Shown here: positions 8,547 to 17,225 of the stretch, piece by piece | Position numbering within the stretch: position 1 is the first letter of the stretch | Layout: every line of letters begins with the position of its first letter | From: Nitrospirae bacterium JdFR-86 | Lineage (GTDB): Bacteria > Nitrospirota > Thermodesulfovibrionia > Thermodesulfovibrionales > JdFR-86 | Direction of reading: 5' to 3' | Assembly: GCA_002011815.1 (NCBI GenBank) | Contig: MTOV01000024.1 | Location: 73,943-110,957 of the forward strand | Length of the DNA: 37,015 bases | Position numbers and translations under genes: made by a program | Notes under the pieces: model-generated | Told to the model about the DNA's origin: nothing | The model's input: the letters and a program-made list of their open reading frames with translations, nothing else | Databases searched by the model: none

Positions 8547-8706
8547 GAAAAAACCGACACCCCCGGAGAAATTCACCCCGTTACTTTCCATAGTGGTTAC
8601 CTGCCCGAAGTGCGGGTTAAACATAGAACTATGGAACGACGAGGATGAAACAGTATGCAAATTCTGTGGGTATGCGGTGTTCAAACACGAAAAAACAATA
8701 AACTAA
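8530..8706 (+). CDS. 58-residue zinc-ribbon protein
   Basis: The small frame begins at an ATG inside the end of the preceding gene (17-nt overlap in another frame) and runs to TAA at 8704-8706. It encodes a two-CxxC zinc ribbon: TCPKCGLNIELW and VCKFCGYAVF. The ribbon spacing is like that of rubredoxin-type and Zn-finger stand-alone proteins. It has a basic N-terminus (KEFKKKPTPPEK). Translational coupling and co-location with the Cys-rich gene and fur suggest joint expression. Partner and role are unknown. Confidence 0.6.
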   Translation: MNKEFKKKPTPPEKFTPLLSIVVTCPKCGLNIELWNDEDETVCKFCGYAVFKHEKTIN

Positions 8707-8730
8707 GTAAAGCCGTCTGCTATTTGACAT

Positions 8731-9591
8731 ATGTCCGCTGAGGTCGAGAAAAACCTTAAGGCTACCGTAGAGTATCTTTCCGTCGAGATAGGGCAAAGGA
8801 GCTACCTTGACATTGACAAGCTCAATGCCTCAGCGGGATACATAGAGGATAGACTCTCCTCATGCGGGCTGAAAATCCGAAGACAGGAATTCTCCTATGA
8901 AGGCAACACTTACTACAACATAATCGGGGAAAAAGAAGGTGATGAAGACGAAGCGGCATTAATCATAGGGGCTCATTACGACACAGTCATCGGCACGCCC
9001 GGCGCTGATGACAATGCAAGCGGAGTTGCAGGACTCCTTGAAATCGCAAGACTTTCCATGCACATGCCGTCGAAAAGACCATTAAAATTCGCTGCCTTCT
9101 GCCTTGAAGAGCCTCCCCACTTCAGAACAAGCAAGATGGGAAGCTTCGTTTATGCAAAAAGCCTGAAAGAGCAGAAAGCCAAAGTCTTCGGAATGATTTC
9201 CCTTGAGATGATAGGCTTTTACACAGAAAAGGAAGGCTCACAATTCTACCCTCTTCCTTTCTTCAGATGGTTTTATCCGGACAAAGGCAACTTCATAGCC
9301 TTTGTGGGAAACCCTGCATCAAAGAGATTCACAAAGGCGATGGAAAAAGCCTTCAGAAACGCCTCGGACCTTCCTGTAGAATCCCTGAACGCCCCGTCCG
9401 TTGTCCCAGGGGTGGATTTCTCAGACCACAGCTCTTTCTGGAAAATGGGCTACCACGCATTCATGATTACGGATACGGCTTTCTACAGAAATCCCAACTA
9501 CCACGCCTCCGGTGATACAGCCGACACACTCAACTATAAAAACATGGCTAAACTCGTAACAGGACTCAGCAAGATAATATGCACAATATAA
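8731..9591 (+). CDS. M28-family zinc aminopeptidase
   Basis: 286 residues. The zinc-binding pattern of M28 peptidases is present: GAHYDTVIGTPGADDNASG (His, then the bridging Asp), CLEEPPHF (catalytic Glu followed by metal ligand Glu), LEMIGFY, and FSDHSSFWKMG with the distal His. M28 enzymes remove N-terminal residues from peptides. There is no signal peptide or lipobox, so it is predicted to be cytoplasmic, although some relatives are exported. No clear Shine-Dalgarno precedes the ATG; the frame gives no better choice. Confidence 0.85.
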   Translation: MSAEVEKNLKATVEYLSVEIGQRSYLDIDKLNASAGYIEDRLSSCGLKIRRQEFSYEGNTYYNIIGEKEGDEDEAALIIGAHYDTVIGTPGADDNASGVAGLLEIARLSMHMPSKRPLKFAAFCLEEPPHFRTSKMGSFVYAKSLKEQKAKVFGMISLEMIGFYTEKEGSQFYPLPFFRWFYPDKGNFIAFVGNPASKRFTKAMEKAFRNASDLPVESLNAPSVVPGVDFSDHSSFWKMGYHAFMITDTAFYRNPNYHASGDTADTLNYKNMAKLVTGLSKIICTI

Positions 9592-9637
9592 ACCGCTGTT
9601 TGAGATAGCATCCAAATCCCAGGCTCAAGGGCAGAGA

Positions 9638-9817
9638 CTGAAAAATGCCCTTGAGCGACATTACAAAATTTTTGGGCACCCCTGTTGGCGAAGAAAGCGT
9701 TCCCGAAGGGACGAATTTGCAGTGTCTGAGGTCGTTTCGACCGAGTTTTGCAAATTCGAGCGGATGAGCCTTACAGGGGTCAAAAATTTTGTCTAAAAGC
9801 GAAAGGGTATTTTTCAG
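9638..9817. repeat. 180-bp nested inverted-repeat element (REP/MITE-like)
   Basis: Four sets of arms fit inside one another. Outer arms 9638-9652 and 9803-9817 match in 14 of 15 positions (CTGAAAAATGCCCTT). Middle arms 9663-9685 and 9773-9792 share ACAAAATTTTTG and CCCCTGT. Inner arms 9712-9721 and 9749-9758 are a perfect 10-bp pair (CGAATTTGCA). The core GGTCG-TTT-CGACC is at 9730-9742. A side hairpin CGTTCCC-GAA-GGGACG is at 9698-9713. The whole would fold as one long multi-branched RNA or a cruciform. A non-autonomous mobile palindrome is the likeliest origin; a structured RNA is the alternative. Confidence 0.65.
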
Positions 9818-9869
9818 CCTGAGAATGCCATGCTTGATTCTTTGAATGCTTCTGCCATCCAGAATTAAC

Positions 9870-9902
9870 TTGACTTTAATTCAAACAAATGTTTTAATTA
9901 AA
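9870..9902 (+). promoter_or_regulatory. tetR promoter with TTTAATT operator-like repeats
   Basis: TTGACT (9870-9875) and TTTAAT (9893-9898) are separated by 17 bp, a good sigma-70 promoter. The 10-bp palindrome TTTAATTAAA (9893-9902) overlaps the -10, and another TTTAATT lies at 9875-9881. Such AT-rich dyads over the promoter suit autorepression by the TetR protein. Confidence 0.5.
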
Positions 9903-9939
9903 CGTATGATTTATTGATTACGTTATTCATTTATTAACA

Positions 9940-10572
9940 ATGAGCCGTTTGGATACAAAACAGAGAATTCTTGATGCTGCAGAACAGCTTTTCGCAAGGG
10001 ATGGGTTTCATCGCACCTCCCTGAGGGCGATTACCAGCAAGGCGAAGGTTAATCTTGCAGCAGTCAACTACCATTTTGGTTCAAAAAAGGCACTGCTTGA
10101 GGCAGTGTTCGAGCGCAGGCTCCTGCCTCTTAACCGGACACGCAAAGAAAGGCTCGAAGAAGTCCTGCAGAATGCCAGAAAAAGAGGAGTAAGACCTGAA
10201 GTCAGGGATATCATGCGTGCCTTCATAGAGCCTACGTTCAGGTTCAGGGAATCCGAACCGGGTGCACAAGACTTCATCAAGCTCATAGGGCGCTCCATTG
10301 TTACCCCGGACAGCACAGCAAAAACCGTTCTACTGCGGTTTATGAAGCCAATACTCAAAACACTGTCTGAAGCCTTAACCGAAGCCCTGCCTGAACTTCC
10401 GAAAGATGTCCTGCTGTGGAGGCTTTACTTCTCTATCGGTGCACTCGCTCACACCATGCACCTGGACAAAAGGTTTCAGTTTGAACCCTTAAATCTCAAG
10501 GCTGAAACCGATGTGAAATCACTTACCAACATGCTTATTACCTTTGTAACAGCAGGGATGGAGGCTTCATGA
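9940..10572 (+). CDS. TetR/AcrR-family transcriptional regulator of the efflux operon
   Basis: 210 residues. The N-terminal helix-turn-helix has TKQRILDAAEQLFARDGFHR, TSLRAITSKAKVNLAAVNYH and the closing FGSKKALLEAV, as in AcrR/CecR proteins. The C-terminal ligand-binding helices are variable. It lies immediately upstream of an RND pump and its stop codon overlaps the efflux lipoprotein gene (ATGA), so it is co-transcribed and very likely the repressor of the operon. The ligand is unknown. Confidence 0.9.
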   Translation: MSRLDTKQRILDAAEQLFARDGFHRTSLRAITSKAKVNLAAVNYHFGSKKALLEAVFERRLLPLNRTRKERLEEVLQNARKRGVRPEVRDIMRAFIEPTFRFRESEPGAQDFIKLIGRSIVTPDSTAKTVLLRFMKPILKTLSEALTEALPELPKDVLLWRLYFSIGALAHTMHLDKRFQFEPLNLKAETDVKSLTNMLITFVTAGMEAS

Positions 10573-11993
10573 AAACCCTTTGCTTGTTTTTAATACTGCT
10601 GTTTTCAGTGGGTTGCTCAGTGCACAGCACTCAAGCAAACAAAACCGCCCTGCCCTTGCCTGACTCCTTCTCAGAAACCAGAGGCGAAACCAGTCCGTCT
10701 TCAGACATCGGCAGATGGTGGGAACGTTTCGGTGATGAGCAACTGAACGCACTTATGGATGAAGCCTTCAGGCACAATCTTGACCTGACACAGGCATACG
10801 AACGGCTCAAACAGCTTGAAGCTGTTATTAAGATTACCGGTTCATCAGAATCCCCTTCATTAAATCTTAATGCATCTGCTGGACGGGTTCGTCAGCAGGG
10901 TCTCTCGGGTATGACAACATCAAACAGCTATACGCTTTCCATAGCAGCAGGCTACGAATTAGACCTGTGGAAAAAACTAAAATCCCGCACAAATGCTGCA
11001 CGTCTTAATGCACTTGCCTCTCGACAGGACATAAAAGCCCTTTATATAACTCTATCGGCGCAACTGGCTGACCTTTATTATCTGGCAGTAGAGCAGCGCG
11101 CTCAGCTTGAGCTTTCCGACCGTATTATTGCCTCATATGAGGACACACTAAACAGGATAAGGCAGCGCTATGAGGAAGGTCTGGTGTCGGCTTCCGAGCT
11201 TTATAAGGCGCGCCAGAGCCTTGCCGCTGTCAAGGCACAACGCCCTGTTTTCGAGACGAATCTTGCTGTTACACAGCACGCCCTCTCCGTATTACTCGGA
11301 CGCTTTCCTGAAAAGGAAACACTTAAGAGCATTGCACAGCTGCCAAAAGCACCTGAAGCCTTTCCTGCGGGCATTCCGTCGCAGTTACTCACCCGCCGTC
11401 CTGATATTGAAGCAGCACTCCTACGTCTCAGGGCAAGTGACGAACAAGTTGGGGCGGCTATAGCTGACAGGTTTCCGTCTTTCAATCTTACAGCAGGCTA
11501 TGGCGGTTCAAGCAGCACGCTTAAAAACATACTCGACTCTCCAAATATATTCTGGAATCTCCTTTTAAACATTGCCCAGCCTCTGCTGGATGGTGGAAAA
11601 CGCAAGGCTGAAGTCGAGCGCTCAAAAGCCGTCTTCAGAGAAAACCTTGCCCGCTATCACCAGACCGTACTCAGGGCATTTCAAGAAGTGGAAGATGCCC
11701 TTGCCCGCAACCATGCCACAGAACAGCGTATTGCCGCACTGGAGAAAAAAGCATCTGCGGCGTCTGATTCCCTTCGTCTTGCCATGAACAAGTATATGCA
11801 GGGGCTGACTGATTACCTCCCGGTGCTTGAAGCGCAACAGCGTCTTTATGAAGCTGAAGGCGCACTTCTTTCAGCCAGACGACAGCTTATATCCGACCGC
11901 ATCCAGCTTGCACGGGCACTTGGAGGAGACTGGGCAGAACAATTAATACAAAACCGCCTGACTGCTGACATAAGAAAGGAAAAAGCAAAATGA
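10569..11993 (+). CDS. Outer-membrane efflux lipoprotein (TolC/OprM/NodT family)
   Basis: 474 residues. The N-terminus MKTLCLFLILLFSVGCS is a lipoprotein signal with the lipobox Cys at residue 16. Two tandem OEP repeats follow, with RWWERFGDEQLNALMDEA at the first and LTRRPDIEAALLRLRASDEQ at the link between repeats, as in OprM/CusC. The second half has IAQPLLDGGKRKAEVERSKA and the long coiled-coil helix typical of the alpha-barrel. It would form the outer-membrane channel of the tripartite pump encoded by the next two genes. It overlaps the tetR stop by 4 nt. Confidence 0.92.
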   Translation: MKTLCLFLILLFSVGCSVHSTQANKTALPLPDSFSETRGETSPSSDIGRWWERFGDEQLNALMDEAFRHNLDLTQAYERLKQLEAVIKITGSSESPSLNLNASAGRVRQQGLSGMTTSNSYTLSIAAGYELDLWKKLKSRTNAARLNALASRQDIKALYITLSAQLADLYYLAVEQRAQLELSDRIIASYEDTLNRIRQRYEEGLVSASELYKARQSLAAVKAQRPVFETNLAVTQHALSVLLGRFPEKETLKSIAQLPKAPEAFPAGIPSQLLTRRPDIEAALLRLRASDEQVGAAIADRFPSFNLTAGYGGSSSTLKNILDSPNIFWNLLLNIAQPLLDGGKRKAEVERSKAVFRENLARYHQTVLRAFQEVEDALARNHATEQRIAALEKKASAASDSLRLAMNKYMQGLTDYLPVLEAQQRLYEAEGALLSARRQLISDRIQLARALGGDWAEQLIQNRLTADIRKEKAK

Positions 11994-13153
11994 CAAAACT
12001 GATGAAAATACTTTTGCCTTTTATCATCATCCTTACAGGAATAGGGGTTATGGCAGTCTTGATTGCTCACCGGCCAGTGCCTAAAAAAGAGATAAGACCT
12101 GACAGGGGAGCGCTTGTCAGCATACTTAAGGTTAAGAAGCAGGACTGGCAGGTAATTGTCTCTGGCACAGGCACAGTAGAGGCTACAGAGGAAGTCAATG
12201 TCATGCCTCAGGTAAGTGGCAGGGTTGCATATGTCTCTCCGTCTTTTGTAGCCGGCGGGTTCTTCCAGAAAGGAGACCTGCTTTTTGAAATCGAACAAAC
12301 CGATTACCTGCTTGCACTCAAGCAGGCAGAAGCTGCAAAAGCAAAGGCTGAACATGATCTTGCAGTTATAGAAAGCAAAGCCCGCATTGCCCGCAAGGAG
12401 TGGGAACTCATGGCAAAAGACGACCGAAAACCTAATCCCCTTGTGATTTATGAACCGCAGTTAAAGAACGCAAAAGCTGCACTTGCTTCGGCGTCTGCCG
12501 CAGTTGAGCAGGCAAGGCTTAATCTTGAGCGCACAAAACTCTATGCGCCATTTAACTGCAGAGTGCGCTCTGAAAAAATCGCTCTAGGGCAGTTCGTAAC
12601 AGCAGGAAGCAGTGTGGCAGTGCTCTCTGGCACAGACACGGCTGAAATCATCGTTCCCCTGCCTCTTGATGAACTTCAATGGATTGACATCCCAAAGCCA
12701 GGGACTGAAGGCCGCGGCTCTTCAGCCACCGTCAGCATAAGCATAGGAGACACTACACACCAATGGCAGGGACAGGTGGTTCGTTCAACAGGCGAAGTCG
12801 ACCTTAAGACCCGCATGATGAAAATCGTAGTGGCAGTAAAAGACCCGTATGGGCTTAAGAACAGCAAGCCAGCGCTTGCAATCGGCTCTTTTGTAAACGT
12901 CCGGATAAAAGGCAAGACACTCTCCGGTGTGTTCGTCATCCCGAGAAATGCCTTTAGAGACGGCTCCACGGTATGGACAATGGATGCAGACAACAAACTG
13001 CGTATTAAGAAAGTCACCCCCCTGCGCATCGAACGCGACGAGGTCATTATCAGCGAAGGGCTTAACGATGGAGACCTCGTAGTGCTTACCACGCTTTCAG
13101 GAGCCGCCGACGGTATGAAACTAAGACCTGTCGGACAAGAGGTTGAACAATGA
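11990..13153 (+). CDS. RND efflux periplasmic adaptor (membrane fusion protein)
   Basis: 387 residues. An N-terminal hydrophobic helix (about 6-24) anchors or exports the protein. The lipoyl half-motifs GTGTVEATEEVNVMPQVSGR and LYAPFNCRVRSEKIALGQFV flank an alpha-helical hairpin with ALKQAEAAKAKAEHDL. Beta-barrel and membrane-proximal domains follow. It bridges the inner-membrane permease and the outer-membrane channel. No metal-binding His-rich N-terminus is seen, so a heavy-metal (CusB-like) role is not supported. It overlaps both neighbours by ATGA. Confidence 0.92.
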   Translation: MTKLMKILLPFIIILTGIGVMAVLIAHRPVPKKEIRPDRGALVSILKVKKQDWQVIVSGTGTVEATEEVNVMPQVSGRVAYVSPSFVAGGFFQKGDLLFEIEQTDYLLALKQAEAAKAKAEHDLAVIESKARIARKEWELMAKDDRKPNPLVIYEPQLKNAKAALASASAAVEQARLNLERTKLYAPFNCRVRSEKIALGQFVTAGSSVAVLSGTDTAEIIVPLPLDELQWIDIPKPGTEGRGSSATVSISIGDTTHQWQGQVVRSTGEVDLKTRMMKIVVAVKDPYGLKNSKPALAIGSFVNVRIKGKTLSGVFVIPRNAFRDGSTVWTMDADNKLRIKKVTPLRIERDEVIISEGLNDGDLVVLTTLSGAADGMKLRPVGQEVEQ

Positions 13154-16100
13154 AAGCTCCGATAAGATGGATGGCTCATAATCATGTAGCTGCCAACCTC
13201 CTGATGATGATTTTTATCGTGGGTGGCATCTTGATGGGAATCTCGATAAAGCAGGAGGTCTTCCCTGAAATAACCCTCGACAGGATTGAAGTCTCAGTGG
13301 CTTACCCCGGAGCAGGTCCGGAAGAAATCGAAGAAGGAATACTGATTAAGATAGAAGAAAACATCAGCGGTATTGCAGGCATCAAGGAGATTCAGTCAGT
13401 AGCCACCGAAGGATTCGGAAAGGTAATAGCAGAGATTCTGCCCGGCGAGGATGTTGACCTGATAATGCAGGACATCAAGACAGAAGTAGACCGCATCAAC
13501 ACATTTCCAAAAGAAGCTGAAAAACCAGTCATCACAAAACTTGTCAACCGCCGTGAGGTTATCTCAGTAGTGGTATACGGCAATATCTCAGAGCGGAGTC
13601 TGCGCGAGCATGCAGAATCTATTCGCGATGACCTGCTGGCAATGCCTGAAATCACACAGGCGAGTTTAAAAGGAGTGCGCCCGTATGAAATCTCCATCGA
13701 AGTTCCTGAAGAAAACCTCCGCCGTTATGGTCTGACACTTGAACAAATAGCACAGAGGATAAGGCAGGCATCGGTTGACCTGCCTGCAGGGAGTGTCAAG
13801 TCCTCTGGAGGCGAAGTCCTGATAAGAACAAAGGAGAAACGCTACAAAGGCTTTGAATACGCTGATATTACCATCATCGAAAACAGTGACGGGACAGAAG
13901 TCAAACTCGGAGACATTGCCACTGTAAAAGACACCTTTCGGGAGACAGACGAGTTTTCCCGCTTTGACGACATGCCAGCAGCAATGGTAGCCGTCTACCG
14001 GGTGGGAGACCAGAAGCCTACAGAAATCTCCAGAGTCGTAAGACAATACGTAGAGCAGAAAAGACTGAGCCTTCCTGATTCAGTAAAGATAGCCACATGG
14101 AACGACTCCTCCGAGCTTCTTAAAAGCAGGATGAACCTGCTGCTTAAAAACGCTTTTTTAGGCTTGATTCTGGTGTTTCTTGTCCTCGGGCTTTTCCTCC
14201 AGATTCGTCTTGCCATGTGGGTAATGCTCGGCATACCTATATCGTTCCTCGGTGCACTGTTCATAATGCCTGCTCTGGATGTCTCCATCAATATGATTTC
14301 TCTTTTCGCTTTTATACTCGCACTTGGAATCGTTGTAGATGACGCAATCGTGGTTGGAGAAAACATCTATGAGAACCGGCGCAGGGGAAAACCCTATATG
14401 CAGGCGTCAGTGGACGGTGCCATTGAAGTCGCAACACCAGTGACATTCTCCGTGCTTACGACCATGGCGGCTTTCCTGCCTCTGTTTTTCGTCAGCGGAA
14501 GTATAGGAAAATTTATAGGGGTTATACCGTTTGTAGTAATCCCGATACTGGCGGTCTCACTCATAGAATCCCTTTTTGTTCTGCCTGCACACCTTAGCAC
14601 TGGAAAGCGCATAAAACCTTCAAAAGGCGTTATCGGCTTTATAGACCGCATTCAGCATGGCTTCAGCGTTAGACTGGACAGTTTTATAGCAGGTCCTTAC
14701 CGCCGTATTTTAAGATTCTGCACTCGTCACCGTTATAGCACGGTAGCTGCCGCAATAGCCGTCCTGCTTATAGCCGTAGGGCTTGTCGGCGGCGGGGTTG
14801 TAAAATTTCACTTCATGCCGGAGGTGGACGGAGACTTAATCACCGCCTCCCTTCAAATGCCTATAGGCACGCCTGTTGAAGAAACCATGAAGGCTCAGGA
14901 ATACATCGTGCGCAAGGCACAGGAAGTCGTCAAAGAGTATGACAGCAAGCGAACCAACGGGATTTCCATTCTGCGTCATATCTACTCCGTTGTAGGAAGC
15001 ACGCTTGCACTGGGGCACAGCGGGGAAAAGCCGTCATTCGGCGCTCATCTTGCAAGCGTAGCCCTGTTTCTTACGCCAAGTGAAGAACGAGGGATACCAG
15101 CCGCTGAGATAGCCAGCCGGTGGCGGGAAATGGTAGGCGATGTGCCAGGTGCTGACTCCATTATATTCACCTCCACCGTAATCCGCTTTGGCGCAGACAT
15201 AGACATCCGCCTTGCACATAATGACTTCCGTGTGCTTGAGAGCGCCGCAGACCGCATAAAGAAAGCCCTTGCACAGTATCCCGGAGTCAGTGACATTGCC
15301 GATAACTATACACGGGGCAAGCGGGAACTTAAACTGCGTCTTAAACCCGAAGCCCGCACACTGGGTATTACTGAAGAAGACCTTGGCCGGCAAATCAGAG
15401 CAGCATTTTACGGAGCAGAAGCCCTGAGACTGCAACGGGGCAGAAATGAACTAAAGGTCATGGTGCGCTATCCTGAAAAAGACAGAAAAAGCCTTGGAAA
15501 TCTCGAAAACCTGCGCATCCGCACTCCTGACGGCGGGGAAATCCCTCTTACGCAAGCCGCATTCATAACCGAAGGAAGGGGATTCAGTGAAATAAACCGC
15601 ACTGACCGTAAAAGAGTAATCAATGTAACCGCCAGTGTGGACAGCAAAATAGCCAATGCCGAAGAAATCCTGCTTGACCTTAAAAAGACAGTCCTTAGCG
15701 AGCTCTTGAGCGATTATCCCGGACTTTCATTCAGCCTCGAAGGAGAAGAAAAAGAACGCAGGGAATCAATGGAGAGCATGAAAAAAGGCTTCCTTATGGC
15801 TTTATTCTTAATCTATGCCCTGCTGGCGATTCCATTCCGCAGTTACAGCCAGCCGTTAATCATCATGGCTGCCATCCCCTTCGGAATAGTAGGAGCTATA
15901 ATCGGACACTGGATTATGGGCTTTAACCTGAGCATCCTCAGTATGTTCGGCATCGTGGCATTAGCCGGAGTGGTGGTGAACGACTCTTTACTTTTGATTA
16001 ACTACATAAACAGAAAGCGCAACAAAGGGATGGAACTGCATCAGGCGGTAATGGAGTCTGGTCAGCGCCGCTTCCGCCCTATTATCCTGACATCACTTAC

Positions 16101-16323
16101 GACCTCTCTGGGACTTACGCCTATGATTGCAGAAACAAGCGTGCAGGCACAGTTCCTTATCCCTATGGCGATAAGCCTTGGCTTCGGTATACTCTTCGCC
16201 ACTGGCATTATCCTGCTGCTTATCCCTTCGCTTTATCTTATTCTTGAAGATGTCCGCAAGGTCTTCAAACTGCGCCCTTCACACGCTGATTACAGAGATG
16301 ATGCTGAAGCGGAAAAAATATAG
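13150..16323 (+). CDS. RND efflux permease (AcrB/HAE1-like)
   Basis: 1057 residues, the usual length of an RND transporter with twelve membrane helices and two large periplasmic loops. TM4 carries the proton-relay pair in LGIVVDDAIVVGENIYENRR (D397-D398). In TM10 the segment ALAGVVVNDSLLLINYI has N944-D945 where AcrB has its essential Lys940. This variant TM10 occurs in a distinct RND branch. The pump would export a hydrophobic compound using the proton gradient. The full set tetR-OMF-adaptor-permease is present and tightly overlapping. The drug spectrum cannot be predicted. Confidence 0.93.
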   Translation: MKAPIRWMAHNHVAANLLMMIFIVGGILMGISIKQEVFPEITLDRIEVSVAYPGAGPEEIEEGILIKIEENISGIAGIKEIQSVATEGFGKVIAEILPGEDVDLIMQDIKTEVDRINTFPKEAEKPVITKLVNRREVISVVVYGNISERSLREHAESIRDDLLAMPEITQASLKGVRPYEISIEVPEENLRRYGLTLEQIAQRIRQASVDLPAGSVKSSGGEVLIRTKEKRYKGFEYADITIIENSDGTEVKLGDIATVKDTFRETDEFSRFDDMPAAMVAVYRVGDQKPTEISRVVRQYVEQKRLSLPDSVKIATWNDSSELLKSRMNLLLKNAFLGLILVFLVLGLFLQIRLAMWVMLGIPISFLGALFIMPALDVSINMISLFAFILALGIVVDDAIVVGENIYENRRRGKPYMQASVDGAIEVATPVTFSVLTTMAAFLPLFFVSGSIGKFIGVIPFVVIPILAVSLIESLFVLPAHLSTGKRIKPSKGVIGFIDRIQHGFSVRLDSFIAGPYRRILRFCTRHRYSTVAAAIAVLLIAVGLVGGGVVKFHFMPEVDGDLITASLQMPIGTPVEETMKAQEYIVRKAQEVVKEYDSKRTNGISILRHIYSVVGSTLALGHSGEKPSFGAHLASVALFLTPSEERGIPAAEIASRWREMVGDVPGADSIIFTSTVIRFGADIDIRLAHNDFRVLESAADRIKKALAQYPGVSDIADNYTRGKRELKLRLKPEARTLGITEEDLGRQIRAAFYGAEALRLQRGRNELKVMVRYPEKDRKSLGNLENLRIRTPDGGEIPLTQAAFITEGRGFSEINRTDRKRVINVTASVDSKIANAEEILLDLKKTVLSELLSDYPGLSFSLEGEEKERRESMESMKKGFLMALFLIYALLAIPFRSYSQPLIIMAAIPFGIVGAIIGHWIMGFNLSILSMFGIVALAGVVVNDSLLLINYINRKRNKGMELHQAVMESGQRRFRPIILTSLTTSLGLTPMIAETSVQAQFLIPMAISLGFGILFATGIILLLIPSLYLILEDVRKVFKLRPSHADYRDDAEAEKI

Positions 16324-16327
16324 GGAG

Positions 16328-16344
16328 CTAAAAAGAATGGCTCC
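16328..16344 (+). repeat. 17-bp direct repeat, left copy
   Basis: CTAAAAAGAATGGCTCC occurs here and again, identically and in the same orientation, at 36872-36888. The right copy includes the last bases of a tRNA-like 3' end, so this copy could be a partner attachment site or a chance match. Confidence 0.4.
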
Positions 16345-16386
16345 AAGGCAGGCAAATAACCTGAAGACAGGGTATTTGCTTTACCG
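16341..16386. repeat. Dispersed 46-bp repeat, copy 1 (hairpin-forming)
   Basis: The block CTCCAAGGCAGG...GAAGACAGGGTATTTG...CCG matches 30298-30343 with about five or six differences. Here it folds as GCAAATA-a-CCT / AGG-g-TATTTGC with a GAAGAC loop. It follows the RND operon and might act as its 3' end structure. No T-run follows. Confidence 0.6.
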
Positions 16387-16401
16387 GCTGTAGCCCTAGA
16401 T

Positions 16402-16423
16402 AAGACCTTCACATACAGGTCTT
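16402..16423. terminator. Hairpin after the RND operon
   Basis: AAGACCT (16402-16408) and AGGTCTT (16417-16423) pair perfectly around an 8-nt loop. A second perfect pair, TCGAAAAA/TTTTTCGA, covers 16449-16472. Neither has a clear U-tract, so termination is only possible. Confidence 0.3.
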
Positions 16424-16513
16424 CAAATCTCCCAATGTTTATATCAGGTCGAAAAATAAAAAACTTTTTCGAATATACACAACCGTTTCTGCTTCTTCGT
16501 CACCGTTAGATGT

Positions 16514-16519
16514 TAAAAT
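16514..16519 (+). promoter_or_regulatory. -10 element close to phoB start
   Basis: TAAAAT ends 7 nt before the phoB ATG and no Shine-Dalgarno intervenes, suggesting a leaderless start as for the gene at 6845. The -35 region (GCTTCT at 16491-16496) is poor, so activation, perhaps by PhoB itself, would be needed. Confidence 0.3.
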
Positions 16520-16526
16520 ATCCGTA

Positions 16527-17225
16527 ATGGCAGGAAGGAAGATACTTATAATTGAGGACGAACCAGACATCGTTGAACTCATACGCTACAACCTTGAAAA
16601 GCAGGGCTATGAAACCGATACCGCAGGGGATGGGAGGGTAGCCCTCGAAAAGCTCCATAAAGGCAACTACGACCTCATCATACTCGACCTGATGCTTCCA
16701 GAAATCGACGGACTTGAGCTCTGCAGAATCGTTAAAGCCGACAGGGCACTTTCTCACCTGCCTATTATCATGCTAACAGCTAAGAGCGAGGAGGTTGACA
16801 AGGTGCTCGGCCTTGAGCTCGGGGCGGACGACTATGTAACAAAGCCTTTCAGCCCACGTGAGCTCCTGGCACGAGTTAAGGCAGTACTGAGACGCACTGC
16901 CGAAAGGCCTCCGGAGGGTAAAGTTGTCCGTATCGGCGACCTCAAGATAGACAAGGAGACCTACAGGGTTACAAAAAGAGGTGTTCCCATTAATCTCAGC
17001 TCAACGGAGTTTAACCTGCTTCTGTATCTCGCCGAGAGAAAGGGCAAGGTGTTCAGCCGCGACTACCTCCTTGATGCCGTGTGGAAGGGTGAGACCTTTG
17101 TCGAGCCCAGAACGGTTGATGTGCACATCAGGAGGCTCAGGACTCAAATAGAGGATGACCCCTCAAAGCCGGTATACATCAAGACCAGGCGAGGCGTCGG
17201 TTATTACATGGAAGGGGAATTGTGA
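16527..17225 (+). CDS. phoB: Phosphate regulon response regulator PhoB (OmpR family)
   Basis: 232 residues. The receiver domain has the acidic pair E10-D11, phospho-acceptor D54 (LIILDLMLPEIDG) and the conserved Lys in GADDYVTKPF. The C-terminal winged helix has LSSTEFNLLLYLA and VDVHIRRLRTQIEDDPSKP, typical of PhoB/OmpR. It is read directly into phoR and stands at the head of a complete pst-phoU set, which identifies the phosphate function. It would bind Pho boxes upstream of pstS when phosphorylated under phosphate limitation. Confidence 0.93.
   Translation: MAGRKILIIEDEPDIVELIRYNLEKQGYETDTAGDGRVALEKLHKGNYDLIILDLMLPEIDGLELCRIVKADRALSHLPIIMLTAKSEEVDKVLGLELGADDYVTKPFSPRELLARVKAVLRRTAERPPEGKVVRIGDLKIDKETYRVTKRGVPINLSSTEFNLLLYLAERKGKVFSRDYLLDAVWKGETFVEPRTVDVHIRRLRTQIEDDPSKPVYIKTRRGVGYYMEGEL

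Larger units (their letters stand above)
9592..9939. other. Gene-free interval containing the nested palindrome and tetR promoter
   Basis: No coding frame with a ribosome-binding site is visible. The left 230 bp hold the 180-bp nested inverted-repeat element, and the right 70 bp hold the AT-rich tetR control region. No other feature was recognised. Confidence 0.6.

Noticed and set aside
16341-16386. Cyclic-di-GMP or similar riboswitch from the GGCAAAT-hairpin shape
   Set aside because: The conserved core bases of GEMM riboswitches are absent, and it lies downstream of the RND operon rather than in a leader.
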